IMG/VR virus record: IMGVR_UViG_3300036804_000075
Location: 1-49,463 of that record
Strand: one strand, 5' to 3'
DNA from: a virus
DNA length: 49,463 nt
Below, in pieces: positions 37,402 through 46,418 of this stretch (its first letter is position 1; each line of letters begins with the position of its first letter). The notes under the pieces are model-generated. The model was not told the DNA's origin. It ran no database searches and saw only the letters and a list, made by a program, of their open reading frames with translations. A program made the position numbers and the translations under genes.

Positions 37402-38373
37402 ATGCCGACGACGCCCCAGCAGCTTGATATGGGCACTCAGCTTTGCACCGTGGACTTCCACGGGCAGGTGCTGCAGGTGGTGGAACGTGACGGTGACGCT
37501 TACGTCCCGATCAAGCCGATCTGCGTCAATCTCGGCATCGACTGGGTGGGGCAGTATCAAAGAATCAAGCGAGATGAGGTGCTTAACCAAGGCATGTGTG
37601 TCATACACACACCTTCCGGCGGCGGGTTGCAGGACATGGTGTGTCTGCCGCTGGAGTACCTGAACGGATGGCTGTTCGGCATTGACGACCGGCGCGTTGC
37701 GCCTGGCATTCGGGACGCCCTGATTCTTTACAAGCGAGAAGCCTACAAGGTCCTGCATGCCTACTTCATTCGCGGCTATGCTCTGAATGAACGTCGACTG
37801 GCGCAGGACGTCGCCGCACTTGACGAGCTGGCGGCAAAGGTTCGCGCGCTCCGCGCGGATGAGCGTAACATTTATCAATCCGTCCGAGATGTGTTCGCCT
37901 TCGGGTCAGTCGATTACCGCAAGGATTCGCCAGAGGCGCATAGCTTCTTCGCAAAGCTGCAAGACAAGTTCCTCTATGCGGTGACTGAGAAGACTGCGGC
38001 GCAGTTAAAGCTGGAACGCGCCGACCATCGATTGCCGGTGATGGGACTCCAGTCGATGCGAGGCGAGTTGCCCGAGCGCTATGACGCCGATGTGGGGAAG
38101 AATTATTTGGGCAGACAAGAACTGTATGCCCTTCACATTCTGTGCGAACAATTCCTGCTGTTCATTGAGTCCAAAGCAGTGCGCGGCCAGCGTCTCACGA
38201 TGGCCACCCTATCCGCCAAGTTTGATGAACTGCTGATTGTTCAAGGTCATGTGGTGTTCGTGCGCTATGACGAGTTTCTGGCCCAGAAAGCCCGTTCTCA
38301 TGCACAGCGGGAATTTGATCTGTGGCGGGAGCGGACCAGACGACTGCCGACGGCGCAACGCAGAGTGGCCTAG
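37402..38373 (+). CDS. Antirepressor-type protein (P22AR N-terminal + RhuM-like)
   Basis: A 323-residue protein. The N-terminal P22 antirepressor-type domain has Y-V-P-I-K-P-I-C-V-N-L-G-I-D-W and L-E-Y-L-N-G-W-L-F-G-I. The C-terminal half (L-Y-A-L-H-I-L-C-E-Q-F-L-L-F-I-E-S-K-A) resembles RhuM. Such proteins inactivate repressors in some phages. ATG at 37402 has AAGG about 9 bases upstream; ATG at 37375 is possible. It is flanked by small gaps, like an independently acquired gene. Confidence 0.73.
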   Translation: MPTTPQQLDMGTQLCTVDFHGQVLQVVERDGDAYVPIKPICVNLGIDWVGQYQRIKRDEVLNQGMCVIHTPSGGGLQDMVCLPLEYLNGWLFGIDDRRVAPGIRDALILYKREAYKVLHAYFIRGYALNERRLAQDVAALDELAAKVRALRADERNIYQSVRDVFAFGSVDYRKDSPEAHSFFAKLQDKFLYAVTEKTAAQLKLERADHRLPVMGLQSMRGELPERYDADVGKNYLGRQELYALHILCEQFLLFIESKAVRGQRLTMATLSAKFDELLIVQGHVVFVRYDEFLAQKARSHAQREFDLWRERTRRLPTAQRRVA

Positions 38374-38431
38374 AGGAGGCCGCAGCCCCTCAGACCGCCC
38401 GGGGTGCACCGAGTGCAGCGGCCATGCTAGT

Positions 38432-38439
38432 ATAGGTGC
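38432..38439 (+). promoter_or_regulatory. Possible -10 element for the DUF29 gene
   Basis: TAGTATAGG lies about 5-13 bases ahead of the ATG at 38440 (approximate span) in GC-rich DNA. No convincing -35 is visible. No ribosome site fits, so leaderless translation is possible. Confidence 0.28.
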
Positions 38440-38868
38440 ATGAGCAACCTCTACGACTCCGACGTTCTCACTTGGTCCGAGCAGCAGGCCGCGCTGTTGC
38501 GCCGGCTCGCGACCGGCGAGCGCGTCAACAATCAGGTCGACTGGGAAAACGTCATCGAGGAGGTCGAGAGCGTGGGGCGGAGCGAGGTTAAGGGCGTGCG
38601 CTCAGCCATCGTCCAGGCGCTTCTGCACGACCTCAAGGCGGAGGCGTGGCCGCTCTCGCGTGGCGTCCCGCACTGGCGGGCCGAGGCGCGCGGCCGGCGC
38701 GACGATGCCCGGGACGATTTCACCGAGAGCATGCGCGGTAAGATCGACATGGCGGACCTCTACCGCCGGGCGCGGCGCTTGATGCCTGACACGATCGACG
38801 GCCAAGCACCGCTACCGCTGCCTGATACCTGCCCGGTCACGCTCGACGAGCTGCTGAACGAGCTGTGA
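38440..38868 (+). CDS. DUF29 family protein
   Basis: A 142-residue DUF29 protein: L-Y-D-S-D-V-L-T-W-S-E-Q-Q-A-A-L-L-R-R, V-D-W-E-N-V-I-E-E-V-E-S-V-G-R-S and L-L-H-D-L-K. DUF29 is widespread in Cyanobacteria and Alphaproteobacteria and its role is unknown. A TAGTATAG element ends a few bases before the ATG, so the message may be leaderless. Confidence 0.8.
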   Translation: MSNLYDSDVLTWSEQQAALLRRLATGERVNNQVDWENVIEEVESVGRSEVKGVRSAIVQALLHDLKAEAWPLSRGVPHWRAEARGRRDDARDDFTESMRGKIDMADLYRRARRLMPDTIDGQAPLPLPDTCPVTLDELLNEL

Positions 38869-39013
38869 GGCGGCGGTGCTTTGCCGGGCGTTGTCATTGT
38901 AGCGTCGCACAAGTTTGCCATAAACGCTTGACAACCCCGCTCATCTGGGTGCAGCCATTTGGCCAATCTGGCGTATTTGCGCCTGAGCAGTTGCCTCCTT
39001 CTCAACCGTCAAT

Positions 39014-39589
39014 GTGACAAACTCCCCGCTGGGCCGGGGCGATCTGATTCGCTCCGGTCCGGCATTCTTTCTCATCGATCACATCCGGCCCGAGGGGGCG
39101 ACGCTCGGCTATCGCCTAGTGCGCCAGACCCAGCTCAGGACGCGCAACGAGTATCTGCTGCCATCCACCACCACGCGCCTGCTCGGCCTGCCGCCGAGAG
39201 CGGCCTGGCTCGTCCGGGTACATCTGACCCGCATCCCAACCGAGGCAAATCGAGAGCATGTCTCGTGCGCCTCGGACGAGCTGCTGGATGAGATCGCACG
39301 CCAGCGCGTACGCATTGCTGCCGCGGCAGCAGCGGAGGCCGCTGCGACACCACGCATCGTTGCCGCCGTCGCCGCCACCGCACTCGCCCTTTCCTCGTGC
39401 AACGCGGTCCCAACCGAAGCGTCGACGCAGGTCTTTCGGCATGCGCGGCGCGTCGCCTGCCCCGCCAATTGCGCCGATATCGCCCAAGCGCTGGCCATGC
39501 CGGGGGGGATTCAAGACCGCTGGCTCAGCGCGGGTCCTTATCGCAAAGTCGATCCTAGTGCGCACGGAACAGGCCCGATTTTTCGCTAG
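39014..39589 (+). CDS. Protein of unknown function upstream of terminase
   Basis: A 191-residue frame with GTG start and normal GC-rich codon bias. The N-terminal half is compact (L-I-R-S-G-P-A-F-F-L-I-D-H-I-R-P, V-R-V-H-L-T-R-I). The centre is an alanine-rich helix and the end is loosely composed. No strong ribosome site is seen, so the start is uncertain. Not recognised. Confidence 0.5.
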   Translation: MTNSPLGRGDLIRSGPAFFLIDHIRPEGATLGYRLVRQTQLRTRNEYLLPSTTTRLLGLPPRAAWLVRVHLTRIPTEANREHVSCASDELLDEIARQRVRIAAAAAAEAAATPRIVAAVAATALALSSCNAVPTEASTQVFRHARRVACPANCADIAQALAMPGGIQDRWLSAGPYRKVDPSAHGTGPIFR

Positions 39590-39625
39590 CGTGAGCGCGA
39601 CGATTTACGTAACGACCGGAACGAC

Positions 39626-40123
39626 ATGCCCCGCCGGCGCCGCTTGATGACCATTGCTGCCTATGCGCGCGAGCGTGGCGTCTCACGGAAGACGATCTGG
39701 GAGGCCGTACAGGCGCACCGTATCCGCTCGTACGATGGCCGGATCGATCCGGTCGAGGCCGACGCGACGTGGTATCGCGCCTACCTGATGCGGCAACACG
39801 CACGCACGAGCGATCCTGAGATCGCCGGCGAGGCGGCCGCGGGGCGCGAGGATGAGACGATGGAGCGCCGCTCCAATGCGGTCATGGAGCGGCGTACCGC
39901 GCAGGCGACGCAGATGCGGCGCAAGGTCGAAGTGGCGCGCAACGGCTATGCCGAGCGTGCGCGCGCGCATGTCGAGATCGGCGCGACCATCTCGGGGCTG
40001 CATACATGGCTCGCGGAGAACGTGCCGGCTGATCCGCTATCACGCGATATCGGCGCCGCGATCGCTGGTGATCTCGGCAATCTGCTAGCGCGAAGTACGA
40101 CCGTCCTGCGGTTCGATGAGTGA
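39626..40123 (+). CDS. Terminase small subunit
   Basis: A 165-residue packaging protein. The N-terminal HTH reads M-T-I-A-A-Y-A-R-E-R-G-V-S-R-K-T-I-W-E-A-V, as in Nu1-type subunits that bind the packaging site. A helical middle and the C-terminal L-G-N-L-L-A-R-S-T-T contact the large subunit in the family. It overlaps the large-subunit gene by 8 bases. Confidence 0.78.
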   Translation: MPRRRRLMTIAAYARERGVSRKTIWEAVQAHRIRSYDGRIDPVEADATWYRAYLMRQHARTSDPEIAGEAAAGREDETMERRSNAVMERRTAQATQMRRKVEVARNGYAERARAHVEIGATISGLHTWLAENVPADPLSRDIGAAIAGDLGNLLARSTTVLRFDE

Positions 40124-42371
40124 CACGACCGAACAATCCATCGTCGAACGGATGTACGCGGCCGAGACCGAGCTGCAGGTCGCCAAGGCCGCGCACGAGA
40201 CAATCCTCGCACGTGTCGCCGCGCGCGAGCTGGTCAATCGCAAGAAGCTAGAGGACCGCGAGTTCCAGTTCTTCCGTGGCCTCCGCGATCAGCTACTCGG
40301 GATGTCCGCACGGCACGCCGCCGTTATCGCCGCGCGCTATGACCGTGATCCTACCGACGTCGCGGCGATCGTCGATGACCTGATGTATCGCTGCGTGTCG
40401 GCATTGGCCGACCAGGCCGTCGACAACCCAGTTATCTCCCGCGCGCTCCATCCCGATCCGATCCTCACCGTCAGCGAGTGGGCCGATCAGCATCGGATGC
40501 TATCCTCGCGCGGCGCGTCCGAGGCCGGTCCGTATCGGACCGACCGCGCGCCTTACATGCGCGAGATCATGGACTGCCTCTCGGTCACGTCGCCGGTCCG
40601 TCGTGTCGTGTTCAAGAAAGGCAGCCAGCTCGGCGCGACTGAGGCAGGCAACTGCTGGGTCGGTTATATCATCGACCATGCACCCGGGCCGATGCTGGCC
40701 GTGCAGCCGACGGTCGAGACAGCCAAGCGCTTCTCCAGGCAGCGCATCGAGCCGCTGATCGCCGAGAGTCCGCGCCTGCGCGACCGCGTGGCGCCGAGCC
40801 GCACGCGCGATAGCGGCAACACGGTGCTGATGAAGGAGTTTACCGGCGGCGTGCTGGTAATAACCGGGGCGAACAGTGCGGTCGGCCTGCGCTCGATGCC
40901 GGCGCGCTATCTCTTTCTCGATGAGGTCGATGCCTACCCCGGCGACGTCGGCGACGAAGGCGACCCGATCACACTGGCCGAAGCCCGCACGCGGACATTC
41001 TCCTATCGCGCCAAAACCTTCCTCGCGAGCACGCCACTCATGAAGGGCACGTCCGTCATCAGCCGCGAGTATGAGCGTAGCGACCAGCGCCGCTATTTCG
41101 TGCCGTGCCCGTTCTGCGGCCAGGAGCAAGTGCTCGTCTTCGATCGCTTCCGCTACGACAAACACGATCCGGCCGAGGTCCACTATGAGTGCGAGCACTG
41201 CAATCGCCTGATAGCGGAGCATCACAAGACGGATATGCTGGCGCGCGGACGCTGGAAGCCGACCGTGGAGGGCGACGATCCGCACGTGCGCGGCTATCAT
41301 CTATCGGCGCTCTATTCACCAGTCGGCTGGCTGTCGTGGGTAACGATCGCGCGGCAGTGGGAGAACGAGGCATCCAAGTCGCCCGACGCGCGCAAGGGCT
41401 TCGTCAACACGATCCTTGGCGAAGAGTGGGAAGAAGAAGCCGATGCGGTGCCAGACTGGCAACGCCTCTACGAGCGACGCGAAGACTGGCCACATGGGGA
41501 GATCCCGGAGCGCGGCCTGTTCCTGACGGCCGGCGCCGACGTCCAGATCGACCGCATCGAGGTCGACGTCTGGGCTTGGGGTCGCAACCTAGAATCATGG
41601 TTGGTTGATCACCTGGTCATTCCCGGCGACCCCGGCCGCGTCGACACGTGGCATGGGATGAGCGCCTTGCTGTCGCAGACCTGGCCGCACCACTCGGGCA
41701 GGCGGCTCGCGTTACAGCGCCTCGCGGTCGATACCGGCGCCTTCACGCAGCACGTCTATTCATGGGCGCGCGCGCAAAACAAAGAGACCGTGCTCGCGAT
41801 CAAGGGCGTGCCGCAATACGACCGTACCGTCCCGGTCTCTGGCCCGACCTATATCGAGATCACGCAGCACGGCAGGAAGATCAAGCGCGGCATCGCGCTA
41901 TGGACCGTCAGTTCGTCCTTCTTCAAGCGCGAACTATACAAGCATCTCAATCTGCCGAAGCCGACCGATGAGGAGTTAGACGGCGGTGCGCGCTACCCGC
42001 AGGGCTTCGTGCATCTGTCGCACGCGGCAGGCGACGAATGGTGCAAGCAGCTCGTGGCCGAGCAGCAGATCCTGGTACGCTCGCGCCGTGGCTTTGCCCT
42101 CCGCACCGAGTGGCGATTGCTCAGGCCGCGCAACGAGGCACTGGACTGCCGGGTCTATGCGCGCGCCGCGACCTGGCTCGCGGGCGCCGACCGCTGGCCC
42201 GAGCACCGCTGGCGCGCCCTCGAACAGCAGCTCGGTCTCGATCCTCCGCCACCACCGCCCTCGCCCGTGCAGCCGAACGAAGTCGACGCGCCCAGTCTGG
42301 CCGGGAACATCCGGCGTCTGCGTCCCGTGCCGCGCCGCCCCCGCATGATGCTCAATCCGGGCCGACGCTGA
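40116..42371 (+). CDS. Terminase large subunit, GpA family
   Basis: A 751-residue lambda GpA-type terminase. The ATPase domain has V-V-F-K-K-G-S-Q-L-G-A-T-E-A near 164-177 and Walker B-like Y-L-F-L-D-E-V-D near 267. A zinc-like C-P-F-C ... C-E-H-C lies near 330-365, and the nuclease domain follows (G-A-D-V-Q-I-D near 472). GpA-type terminases usually cut at cos, which suggests cohesive ends. The C-terminus ends in a proline/arginine tail. Confidence 0.92.
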   Translation: MSDTTEQSIVERMYAAETELQVAKAAHETILARVAARELVNRKKLEDREFQFFRGLRDQLLGMSARHAAVIAARYDRDPTDVAAIVDDLMYRCVSALADQAVDNPVISRALHPDPILTVSEWADQHRMLSSRGASEAGPYRTDRAPYMREIMDCLSVTSPVRRVVFKKGSQLGATEAGNCWVGYIIDHAPGPMLAVQPTVETAKRFSRQRIEPLIAESPRLRDRVAPSRTRDSGNTVLMKEFTGGVLVITGANSAVGLRSMPARYLFLDEVDAYPGDVGDEGDPITLAEARTRTFSYRAKTFLASTPLMKGTSVISREYERSDQRRYFVPCPFCGQEQVLVFDRFRYDKHDPAEVHYECEHCNRLIAEHHKTDMLARGRWKPTVEGDDPHVRGYHLSALYSPVGWLSWVTIARQWENEASKSPDARKGFVNTILGEEWEEEADAVPDWQRLYERREDWPHGEIPERGLFLTAGADVQIDRIEVDVWAWGRNLESWLVDHLVIPGDPGRVDTWHGMSALLSQTWPHHSGRRLALQRLAVDTGAFTQHVYSWARAQNKETVLAIKGVPQYDRTVPVSGPTYIEITQHGRKIKRGIALWTVSSSFFKRELYKHLNLPKPTDEELDGGARYPQGFVHLSHAAGDEWCKQLVAEQQILVRSRRGFALRTEWRLLRPRNEALDCRVYARAATWLAGADRWPEHRWRALEQQLGLDPPPPPPSPVQPNEVDAPSLAGNIRRLRPVPRRPRMMLNPGRR

Positions 42372-42937
42372 TGGCGGACGGCAACGCCTTCCTATCCGTC
42401 AACGTCGATACCACCGCGCTCGATGCGGCGTTGTCGGGCCTGACCCGGCCACGTCTCGACGCGCCGGTTGCTAAGGCGCTCTCCGACACGCTCAAGAACG
42501 CCAAGACCAAAGCGTCTTCACTCATCGCAAAACGGACGGGTCTCAAGTCAACGACGGTCGTGCGCCCGCGCATTCTGACCGACTATGTCAAGCCCGGTGA
42601 TTATCAGGCTCGCATCCGGTCGAGCCGTAAGCCTATCCCGCTGATCGACTTCCGCAGCACGCGACAGGTTGCGTCCGGCGTTTCGACCCGCGCATGGGGC
42701 AAGCCGCAGGTGTTGCGTAGTGCATTCGTCGCGACAATGCCGACCGGCCATCGCGGCGTATACCGGCGCAGCAAAGGCGTCGGCCGGTTACCGATCGATC
42801 AGCAATGGGGGCCGACGATTGCCGGCACGTTCGCGACACCGGACGTCGCCACGCTGATCGAGGCGACGATCAAGCAACGCATCGACTTCAATCTACGCCG
42901 ACGCATCCGGTCCGAGCTGCGGCGAGGTGGACGATGA
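42371..42937 (+). CDS. Minor tail protein Z-like (GPZ)
   Basis: A 188-residue protein resembling the prophage minor tail protein Z family (D-A-L-S-D-T-L-K-N-A-K-T-K-A, I-P-L-I-D-F-R). In lambda, Z is a tail protein encoded after the head genes, so a site between terminase and gpW-like genes is unusual, although seen in other mosaics. Starts at TGATG. Confidence 0.6.
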   Translation: MADGNAFLSVNVDTTALDAALSGLTRPRLDAPVAKALSDTLKNAKTKASSLIAKRTGLKSTTVVRPRILTDYVKPGDYQARIRSSRKPIPLIDFRSTRQVASGVSTRAWGKPQVLRSAFVATMPTGHRGVYRRSKGVGRLPIDQQWGPTIAGTFATPDVATLIEATIKQRIDFNLRRRIRSELRRGGR

Positions 42938-43209
42938 GCGAATCCGTCACGCCGTCCGGGCCTTACATCGGTGGCCTCGACTGCTCACCGCAGGCGCAGG
43001 CGGATCGGCGCCGGCGTCTGATCGAGTTGGAGGGGATCTATTACGGCGGCGCCGCGTCCATCTCCGATCGCAACCGGTCGGTTAGCTTTCGCGGTCGTGG
43101 CGACCTGGCCGGCATCCTGGCCGCGCTGCGTCGGGAGATCGCGATCTGCGACGGCTGTCCGCTGCGCCGCCGTCGCGTGTTCTATGTGTCACAGGTGAAA
43201 GACCTATGA
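42934..43209 (+). CDS. gpW-like head-tail connector
   Basis: A 91-residue protein in the lambda gpW position just before the portal. It contains R-R-R-L-I-E-L-E-G-I-Y-Y-G-G and S-V-S-F-R-G-R-G-D-L-A-G-I-L-A-A-L-R-R-E-I, the helix-beta-helix outline of gpW. gpW closes the head after packaging. ATGA overlaps on both sides. Confidence 0.62.
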   Translation: MSESVTPSGPYIGGLDCSPQAQADRRRRLIELEGIYYGGAASISDRNRSVSFRGRGDLAGILAALRREIAICDGCPLRRRRVFYVSQVKDL

Positions 43210-44783
43210 ACATCTGGCGCCGCATGATGCAGGCGGTCGGCATGCCGGGCGGCGAGCCGAACGCGGTCGGCCAGTGGGGCCGGTTCGCACCGATGCCCGG
43301 CCTAGAGTCGGGCGCGGCACGTCGCCGCATGGCGCCGTTCGTGCCGACCAGCGAGCACATCAACTCGTTGCTACGCAACGCGGGTGACACGACGCTAGCG
43401 CGGGCGCGATGGCTGGTGCGGAATAACGGCTACGCGAAGGCGGCGTTGCGAAGCTGGGCCACCGCAACAGTCGGGCCCGGCATCAAGCCGTCACCGCGCA
43501 TCGACGACGCCGAGATCAAGAAGGCGGTCACGCAAGCCTTCACCGATTGGACCGATGAGGCCGACGCGGAGAACGTCACCGACTTCTACGGCATTGCGCG
43601 CCGCGTCTCGCGCGAATGCTTCCTAGCCGGCGAGACGTTCGTGCGGCTCGTGCCGCGTCCCGCAACCAGTGGCCTCGCGGTGCCGTTGCAATTGCGCGTG
43701 TTGCCATCCGAACAACTACCGTTGTGGAAAAACGAACAGGCACCGAACGGACGCGCCATCCGACTAGGCATCGAGTTCGACGACCAGGGCAACCGCGCCG
43801 CCTATTGGTTCTGGCGCGCCAATCCGACCGACGCAACGTTGAGCTTCGCAATGGCGGTTGCGAGCAATCAGTTGGTCCGCGTGCCGGCCGAGGAAGTGCT
43901 ACACGTCTACGACCCGGTTGAGGCCGGCCAGTTGCGCGGCCTGTCATCCTATGCGCCGGCCATCGTCAAGCTGTTCATGATGGACGTTTATGACGATGCG
44001 GAGTTGGAGCGGAAGAAGCAGGCGGCGCGGTTCGCAACGTTCATCACCCGGCCCGCGACCAACCTAGAAAATATCGAGCAGGACATCGACCAGCCCGGCA
44101 CCGTGCCCGATGCGGGCGGCAACGACACGCTCGACCCGTATTATGGGCCGGGCGCCTTCATGATGCTAGGCGAGGGCGACGACGTGAAGTTCTCCGCACC
44201 GGCCGACGTCGGCGGCGGATATGAGCCGTTCCAATATCGCGTGCTGCTGCAAATCTGTTCGGCGTTGGGCGTGCCGTATGGCGAACTGTCCTACGACCTG
44301 AGCAAGGCGACCTATGCGTCATCGCGCGCCGGGCTGTTGGCATTTCGTGGCGACGTCGAGGCGTTCCAATACGCGGTGCTGGTCTACCAATTCCTGCGCC
44401 CCGTCTATTTGCGTTGGCTACAGACCGCCGTCGTGGCGGGCGCGGTGCCGATTCCGGTTGCCGCATGGAATCGCGACCGCGCGCGGTTCGCACGTTTCCA
44501 GGCCATCACGCCACGCGCGCCGTGGGTCGATCCGGTCAAGGATGTGCAGGCCGAGGCGTTGAGCGTCAACAACGGATTCAAGTCGCGTAGCGCGGTCATC
44601 GAGGCGCAGGGGTATGACGCCGAGGAGGTCGATCAACAGATCGCCGCCGAACGCGAGCGCGCCGAGGAGTTGGGCCTGCCCGAGTTTCCGATCAAGTCGG
44701 CCGTGTCGATCCAGGCGCAACGCGCGACCGCGCCGTCACCACAGACCGAACAAACCACGCAGGGGGAGGAGGAAGCCGCATGA
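43206..44783 (+). CDS. Portal protein, lambda gpB-like
   Basis: A 525-residue portal subunit that forms the dodecameric DNA gate. Motifs are A-R-W-L-V-R-N-N-G-Y-A-K-A-A near 60-73, T-V-G-P-G-I-K-P near 83, R-E-C-F-L-A-G-E-T-F-V-R near 138, G-V-P-Y-G-E-L-S-Y-D-L-S near 357 and Y-A-S-S-R-A-G-L-L. The C-terminus is acidic. Confidence 0.92.
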   Translation: MNIWRRMMQAVGMPGGEPNAVGQWGRFAPMPGLESGAARRRMAPFVPTSEHINSLLRNAGDTTLARARWLVRNNGYAKAALRSWATATVGPGIKPSPRIDDAEIKKAVTQAFTDWTDEADAENVTDFYGIARRVSRECFLAGETFVRLVPRPATSGLAVPLQLRVLPSEQLPLWKNEQAPNGRAIRLGIEFDDQGNRAAYWFWRANPTDATLSFAMAVASNQLVRVPAEEVLHVYDPVEAGQLRGLSSYAPAIVKLFMMDVYDDAELERKKQAARFATFITRPATNLENIEQDIDQPGTVPDAGGNDTLDPYYGPGAFMMLGEGDDVKFSAPADVGGGYEPFQYRVLLQICSALGVPYGELSYDLSKATYASSRAGLLAFRGDVEAFQYAVLVYQFLRPVYLRWLQTAVVAGAVPIPVAAWNRDRARFARFQAITPRAPWVDPVKDVQAEALSVNNGFKSRSAVIEAQGYDAEEVDQQIAAERERAEELGLPEFPIKSAVSIQAQRATAPSPQTEQTTQGEEEAA

Positions 44784-45994
44784 ACCGGTCATTGCCGTAT
44801 TTGTTTGGCTCCGTCTTCAACACGCCGCTTCTGATCAATCCCGCCAAGCTCGATGCGTTCATGGTCACACTTCCGGCCATGTTCACGCGCGGCAGCTTCG
44901 CCTTCGACAAGGACGACGATGACGACGCAATCGCGCAGCGCCGGCCGTCCGGCTATACGATCGCGAACGGTGTCGCGACGTTGCCGATTCACGGCGTGCT
45001 GGTGCGTCGTGCCGGGCAGATCGACGCAACCACGTCGGACCCGTTGCAGTCTTACGAAACCATCAACCGCTCGTTCCAGGCCGCGCAGTCCGACGCCCGC
45101 GTGCGCGCGATTCTGCTCGACATCGACAGCCCCGGCGGCGAGAGCGGCATGGTCATGGACCTCGCGCGCAACATCCGCGCGACGCAGAGGAAGCCGGTCT
45201 GGGCGATCGCCAATGACGACGGGTTCTCGGCCGCGTATGCGATCGCGTCCGCCGCCGATCGCATATGGACCACGCGCACGGGCGGCGTCGGTTCGATCGG
45301 CACCGTCGCGTTGCACACCGATCAAAGCGCCTATGACGAGAAGGAAGGTCTCCGCTACAACTACATCGCCAGTAGCAAACGCAAGACCGACGCCAACTCC
45401 CACCAGCCGCTATCACCGGAGGCGCGTGCGGTCATCCAGGGCGAGGTCGATCGGCTGCAAGGCATGTTCGTCGATCTCGTCGCGCAGCACCGCGGCCTGC
45501 CGCACGATCAGATCCGCGCCCAAGAGGCCGGACTGTATTTCGGACATGACGCCATTCACGCACGGCTCGCCGACCAGATCGGCACCGCAGGCGACGCGCA
45601 TGGTGCGCTCGCCGCCCAGGTCGCAACCGCAAGAGGGAGGACTGCCGCTATGGCGGAATCAATCGAAGTCGTGGCCGACGCGGACCCGCCCGCGCCGGTT
45701 GTTGAAGACAACACCGTCATCTCGTTGGGCGCGGCGCGGCAACAGGGCGCAGACCGCGCGGTGGAGATCATGGAGTTGTGCATCGCGGCGAACCGCGCAC
45801 CGCTCGGCACGCAGCTCGCGCGCAGCGACATGACCACCGATCAGGTGCGCCGGCATCTGATGGATCTCGCCGCCGCCGAGGTCGCCGCGCCTGTCGTGCC
45901 GGTGCAGACGGCCGAGACGGTAACGCCGGGTCCGGCGATGCCCAAGCCGATCACGAGTGCCGAGTCATTCGCAGTCATGCGCAGGAGGAACTGA
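44780..45994 (+). CDS. Head maturation protease, S49 family (lambda gpC-like)
   Basis: A 404-residue protein. Residues about 60-290 form an S49/SppA-type protease domain with L-P-I-H-G-V-L, D-I-D-S-P-G-G-E and the probable nucleophile serine in D-D-G-F-S-A-A-Y-A-I-A-S-A-A. A lysine in the following strand region is the expected partner. The C-terminal 114 residues are a helical scaffold-like segment that also has its own start (45650). The protease matures the procapsid. Confidence 0.9.
   Translation: MNRSLPYLFGSVFNTPLLINPAKLDAFMVTLPAMFTRGSFAFDKDDDDDAIAQRRPSGYTIANGVATLPIHGVLVRRAGQIDATTSDPLQSYETINRSFQAAQSDARVRAILLDIDSPGGESGMVMDLARNIRATQRKPVWAIANDDGFSAAYAIASAADRIWTTRTGGVGSIGTVALHTDQSAYDEKEGLRYNYIASSKRKTDANSHQPLSPEARAVIQGEVDRLQGMFVDLVAQHRGLPHDQIRAQEAGLYFGHDAIHARLADQIGTAGDAHGALAAQVATARGRTAAMAESIEVVADADPPAPVVEDNTVISLGAARQQGADRAVEIMELCIAANRAPLGTQLARSDMTTDQVRRHLMDLAAAEVAAPVVPVQTAETVTPGPAMPKPITSAESFAVMRRRN
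45650..45994 (+). CDS. Nested scaffolding protein (Nu3-like)
   Basis: An in-frame internal start inside the protease gene. GGGAGGA at 45635-45641 is 8 bases before an ATG at 45650, giving a 114-residue protein identical to the protease C-terminus (M-A-E-S-I-E-V-V-A-D). Lambda C and Nu3 use exactly this nested design, with Nu3 as capsid scaffold. The segment is acidic and helical, as scaffolds are. Confidence 0.68.
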   Translation: MAESIEVVADADPPAPVVEDNTVISLGAARQQGADRAVEIMELCIAANRAPLGTQLARSDMTTDQVRRHLMDLAAAEVAAPVVPVQTAETVTPGPAMPKPITSAESFAVMRRRN

Positions 45995-45997
45995 ACA

Positions 45998-46405
45998 ATG
46001 TCTGGGACCGGATTCATCATGGCGCCGCCGCTGGTGCTCGACATGATCGCGAGCGAAGCGAACGGCGAACGCTCGCGCGATCAGATTACGGTCACGGGCG
46101 ACGAGTTGTTGCCGCCCGGCACGCTGCTGGCCGGTGAGGTCGGCGGCGAGTTCACCAAGGCGGGCGGGGCCGGCGACTGCACGGCGGTCTTGCTCTACTG
46201 GGCCGACCCGCGCGAAGGCCCGACGCAGGCCTCGGCGATGACGCGCGATTGCGAGTTGAACGACGCGTATCTCGTCTATGCCGGTATGGACGAGACCGAG
46301 GTCGCGACCGCTTTGCGCGCGAAGAACATCATCCTGCGACGCGGTGTGCTGACCAATCCAGCGACCCCGTTCGCAATGTCGCGCCAACCTTGGCCGGCAG
46401 AATAG
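45998..46405 (+). CDS. Capsid decoration protein, lambda gpD-like
   Basis: A 135-residue head decoration protein that stabilises the expanded capsid at threefold positions. Family-like blocks are P-P-G-T-L-L-A-G-E-V, a central A-V-L-L-Y-W, and N-I-I-L-R-R-G-V-L-T. It lies between protease and capsid genes, as in lambda. Confidence 0.85.
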   Translation: MSGTGFIMAPPLVLDMIASEANGERSRDQITVTGDELLPPGTLLAGEVGGEFTKAGGAGDCTAVLLYWADPREGPTQASAMTRDCELNDAYLVYAGMDETEVATALRAKNIILRRGVLTNPATPFAMSRQPWPAE

Positions 46406-46418
46406 GGGGGCTGCACCA

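Noticed and set aside
37596-37610. Palindrome GTGTGTCATACACAC as an operator
   Set aside because: Lies within the conserved coding part of the P22AR_N-type gene, far from any promoter; probably chance or codon-driven.
38928-38960. TTGACA as a late promoter -35
   Set aside because: No -10-like hexamer at 16-18 bases downstream.
40500-41300. 266-codon antisense frame in the terminase gene
   Set aside because: Shadow of a GC-rich gene; its composition is unlike protein and the sense gene has clear motifs.
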